Part shown: positions 12,644-14,135 of the stretch, in pieces
Position numbering within the stretch: the stretch's first letter is position 1
How the letters are laid out: the number at the start of each line of letters is the position of its first letter
Source: Acidobacteriaceae bacterium
Lineage (GTDB): Bacteria; Acidobacteriota; Terriglobia; Terriglobales; Acidobacteriaceae
Direction: 5' to 3'
NCBI GenBank assembly: GCA_030042915.1
Contig: JASHYS010000059.1
Location: 1 to 14,135 of the forward strand
Length of the DNA: 14,135 nt
Position numbers and translations under genes: made by a program
Notes under the pieces: generated by a model
What the model was told of the DNA's origin: nothing
Database searches by the model: none
The model's input: only the letters and a program-made list of their open reading frames with translations

Positions 12644-13573
12644 TTGCTTTTGGCCGGAGCTGCTTTTCTGATTCCTGCGCCAGTGAGCCGGGCGCAATCG
12701 CCTGGGGATCAGGCGCAGCAGCCCGCTGCGACTTCAAATGCGAGCGACGCGACCGCCAACGCGGTTCCGCAGCCGCCATTCAATGCGGAGATGGCTGCCG
12801 CCAGAAAAGGGAACTCCTTTGAAAATGTGCCCGCGGTCGTAGTACACCAGAATCCATTTTCTTGTGCCGGGATTGGAGTGGGCATTTCGCCGCTCGGAAT
12901 CGGCGTGAACTCGGCGCTGGTTCTCACGCAGGTCTTCGATGCGCGCTTGTCGGGGAATTACTTTGCCTATAACAACGGGCCCATCGAGGTGGACGAGTTC
13001 AATATCATCGGAGGACTGCACCTGGCCACAGCTTCGGCCTCTCTCGATCTCTATCCTTTCAACACTCCCATCCGGCTGAGCGCGGGCCTGATGTTTTATA
13101 ACGACAACCACGCCTCTGCAGTGATGCGCATCGATCCCGGAACCAGCTTCACCATGAACGGGGAGACATTCTTTGCGGGCGGCACCAACTCGGGTCCGTT
13201 GATGGGCAACGTAGCGCTGGCATTCCATACGGTGCGGCCCGCGCCCACCCTCACCATGGGTTTCGGTAAATTCATTCCGCGCTCCAGCCGCCACTGGTCG
13301 TTCCCATCGGAATTCGGCGTCGCCTTTACGGGCGCACCCTCGCTTGACCTGAGCATGACGGGAACGATCTGCACCAACGGGCAACTCACCAATTGCGGCG
13401 ATGCCGCCAACAGCTCGAGCCCCGCCGGCGCGGCCTTCAACAGCGCCCTCGCGGCAAAACTTGCCAACTGGCGCCATAGCCTGAACCGGGTGCCGTTTTT
13501 CCCCATCGCTTCAGGCGGCGTAAGCTACAGCTTCAATACGCCCTGGCCGGGAAAGCCCAGCGCACGGTTCTGA
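12644..13573 (+). CDS. Secreted, probably outer-membrane protein with uncertain start
   Basis: The frame from the TTG at 12644 gives 309 residues. It begins with a hydrophobic stretch (LLLAGAAFLIPAPVSRAQ) that looks like the core and cleavage site of a signal peptide but lacks the usual basic start. The same frame further upstream reads a basic segment from a GTG at 12575, interrupted by TAG at 12617 (see findings). After a Gln/Ala/Asn-rich linker, the body alternates short polar turns with strand-like segments (GIGVGISPLGIGVNSALVL, RLSGNYFAY, ATASASLDLYPF). It ends in Phe, as many outer-membrane barrels do. I know similar proteins only as uncharacterised acidobacterial sequences. No ribosome binding site fits the TTG well. 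Confidence 0.68.
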   Translation: MLLAGAAFLIPAPVSRAQSPGDQAQQPAATSNASDATANAVPQPPFNAEMAAARKGNSFENVPAVVVHQNPFSCAGIGVGISPLGIGVNSALVLTQVFDARLSGNYFAYNNGPIEVDEFNIIGGLHLATASASLDLYPFNTPIRLSAGLMFYNDNHASAVMRIDPGTSFTMNGETFFAGGTNSGPLMGNVALAFHTVRPAPTLTMGFGKFIPRSSRHWSFPSEFGVAFTGAPSLDLSMTGTICTNGQLTNCGDAANSSSPAGAAFNSALAAKLANWRHSLNRVPFFPIASGGVSYSFNTPWPGKPSARF

Positions 13574-13850
13574 GCCCAGGTCCTGGACGCCCGGCGCGCT
13601 GCCTGCCTCCCCTCCATCACACAGCGTCACAGTCTCACAGCCCTGTGAAGATACCCCCCCTTTTGGGGACTAAGCGGTTTGTCTTCAATCACATGATCTT
13701 TGATCATTTTCTCTGACCCTCTGAAAACAAAGCAGCTACAGTCCAAAGTGGTCGAAGATGAGGACTTACGGCGGCCTTTCGGACCGTAGGCCCATCGGCG
13801 GCCCTGTTCCTCGATCTTTGACCCCAGTCTAGCGACTTGGCGGAAATAAT

Positions 13851-13936
13851 CTGCAAGGTTGCCAGAAGGCAGGCCCTCGGTCCCGTTTGCAGAAGCACGA
13901 AAGCCGTCCGCCAGTGCGGACGGCCTTCGCTTTTTG
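13851..13936 (+). ncRNA. Possible small structured RNA ending at an intrinsic terminator
   Basis: CTGCAA (13851-13856) can pair with TTGCAG (13887-13892), enclosing a small TGCC-AGAA-GGCA hairpin (13860-13871). The strong terminator hairpin follows directly. No protein gene ends nearby on this strand, so the terminator may belong to an RNA gene. AATAAT at 13845-13850 is a possible -10, but the best -35 (TTGACC, 13818-13823) is 21 bases away, which is too far. I recognise no known RNA family. Confidence 0.22.
13898..13936 (+). terminator. Strong rho-independent terminator
   Basis: GCCGTCCGC (13903-13911) and GCGGACGGC (13916-13924) pair perfectly around a CAGT loop. The stem extends by CGAA/TTCG after one A-C mismatch and is followed by CTTTTT. 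It points along the plus strand, 325 bases past the nearest plus-strand stop codon, so what it terminates is unclear. Confidence 0.8.
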
Positions 13937-13996
13937 GAGAGAACCAAGGGGCCAGTGAACTTGAGTTTGCGAGACCCTCGACTCGGTTGCGTCGTG

Positions 13997-14027
13997 CGAA
14001 CCCAGGTCTCAGAATCGAGACCTGGGG
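13997..14027 (+). repeat. Dispersed palindromic element, copy 2
   Basis: Arms CCCAGGTCTC (14001-14010) and GAGACCTGGG (14017-14026) form a ten-base stem with a six-base loop. It shares CGAACCCAGGTCTCAGA and TCGAGACCTGGGG with the reverse complement of the copy at 9903-9935. The pair is therefore a mobile or amplified small element of REP type rather than a gene-specific structure. Confidence 0.75.
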
Positions 14028-14066
14028 CACCCCTGTTTTGCGCCGAAAGCGCGGCTGCCTGGACGG

Positions 14067-14135
14067 CTAGTCCCCGGCCACCAGCTCGCCTTCCTCGCGA
14101 TGGCGGTTGATGGGCGAGGCGGCGTTGTTGCTGGC
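14067..14135 (-). CDS. C-terminal end of a possible gene running off the window
   Basis: On the minus strand the last 69 bases read 22 codons followed by TAG, giving a tail SPINRHREEGELVAGD. The polar, acidic ending looks like a real protein C-terminus and would place the stop just past the palindromic repeat. The piece is too short to name a product, and a chance open frame in GC-rich DNA is possible. Confidence 0.35.
   Translation of the reverse strand, partial: ASNNAASPINRHREEGELVAGD

Larger units (their letters stand above)
13574..14066. other. Non-coding interval rich in hairpins
   Basis: No convincing gene lies in these 490 or so bases. The frames that stay open have no ribosome binding site or family-like sequence. 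Visible structures are TCACAG-CC-CTGTGA (13635-13648), a run of seven C followed by TTTTGGGG (13654-13668), and ATGATC-TTT-GATCAT followed by TTTT (13693-13710), which could be a weak terminator for the preceding gene. The terminator and the palindromic repeat listed separately are also here. The C-run plus AAAACAAAG and GACTTACGG words resemble an intergenic sequence type I recall from Acidobacteria, at low certainty. Confidence 0.6.

Noticed and set aside
13635..13648. TCACAG-CC-CTGTGA as a CRP site
   Set aside because: The half-sites face the wrong way for CRP (TCACA before TGTGA). It is more likely a chance hairpin among CACAG words.
1..14135. CRISPR arrays, tRNA or rRNA genes, transposase genes, phage genes
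   Set aside because: I found no regularly spaced repeats, no cloverleaf-type or rRNA sequence, and no open frame with transposase, integrase or phage motifs.

Overview
The window is GC-rich, tightly packed bacterial DNA. It most resembles an acidobacterium (Acidobacteriota, Terriglobia-like). This rests on the look of the secreted proteins, on an intergenic palindrome of the 'CATCCTGAG...CGAAGGAT' type, and on the palindromic 'CCCAGGTCTC...GAGACCTGGG' elements, all of which I associate from memory with that phylum. No marker gene proves it.

Layout. (1) 2-2315, plus strand: two tandem paralogous secreted proteins of unknown function, the first cut by the window edge. (2) 2363-5454, plus strand: larE, larC and larB, which together build the nickel-pincer nucleotide (NPN) cofactor known from lactate racemase LarA. 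No larA is present in the window. (3) 5518-9889, plus strand: a CRP/FNR-type palindrome followed by four closely spaced genes. These are a membrane-bound NapH/NapG-like polyferredoxin with up to six [4Fe-4S] sites, a small DUF6599-like protein, and two DUF362 proteins with twin-arginine export signals. (4) 9956-12417, minus strand: a Spy/CpxP-like LTXXQ protein, a Pro/Ala-linker secreted protein (DUF4410-like), and a four-helix membrane protein. (5) 12644-13573, plus strand: a secreted, probably outer-membrane protein with a disturbed start region. (6) 13574-14066: non-coding DNA with hairpins, a strong intrinsic terminator and a dispersed repeat, then the tail of a possible minus-strand gene.

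Main idea. Regions 2 and 3 may form one system. Both DUF362 proteins carry His-x9-Lys-Asn with a Gly four residues after the His. This matches the spacing of the catalytic His174 and the NPN-tethering Lys184 of Lactobacillus plantarum LarA. An NPN biosynthesis set without larA lies next to two Tat-exported proteins with this signature and a quinone-linked type of Fe-S relay. That suggests the DUF362 proteins are distant LarA relatives that carry NPN, are folded and loaded in the cytoplasm, and are exported to do redox chemistry in the periplasm under CRP/FNR-type control. This is a hypothesis from motif spacing and gene order, not a demonstrated function.
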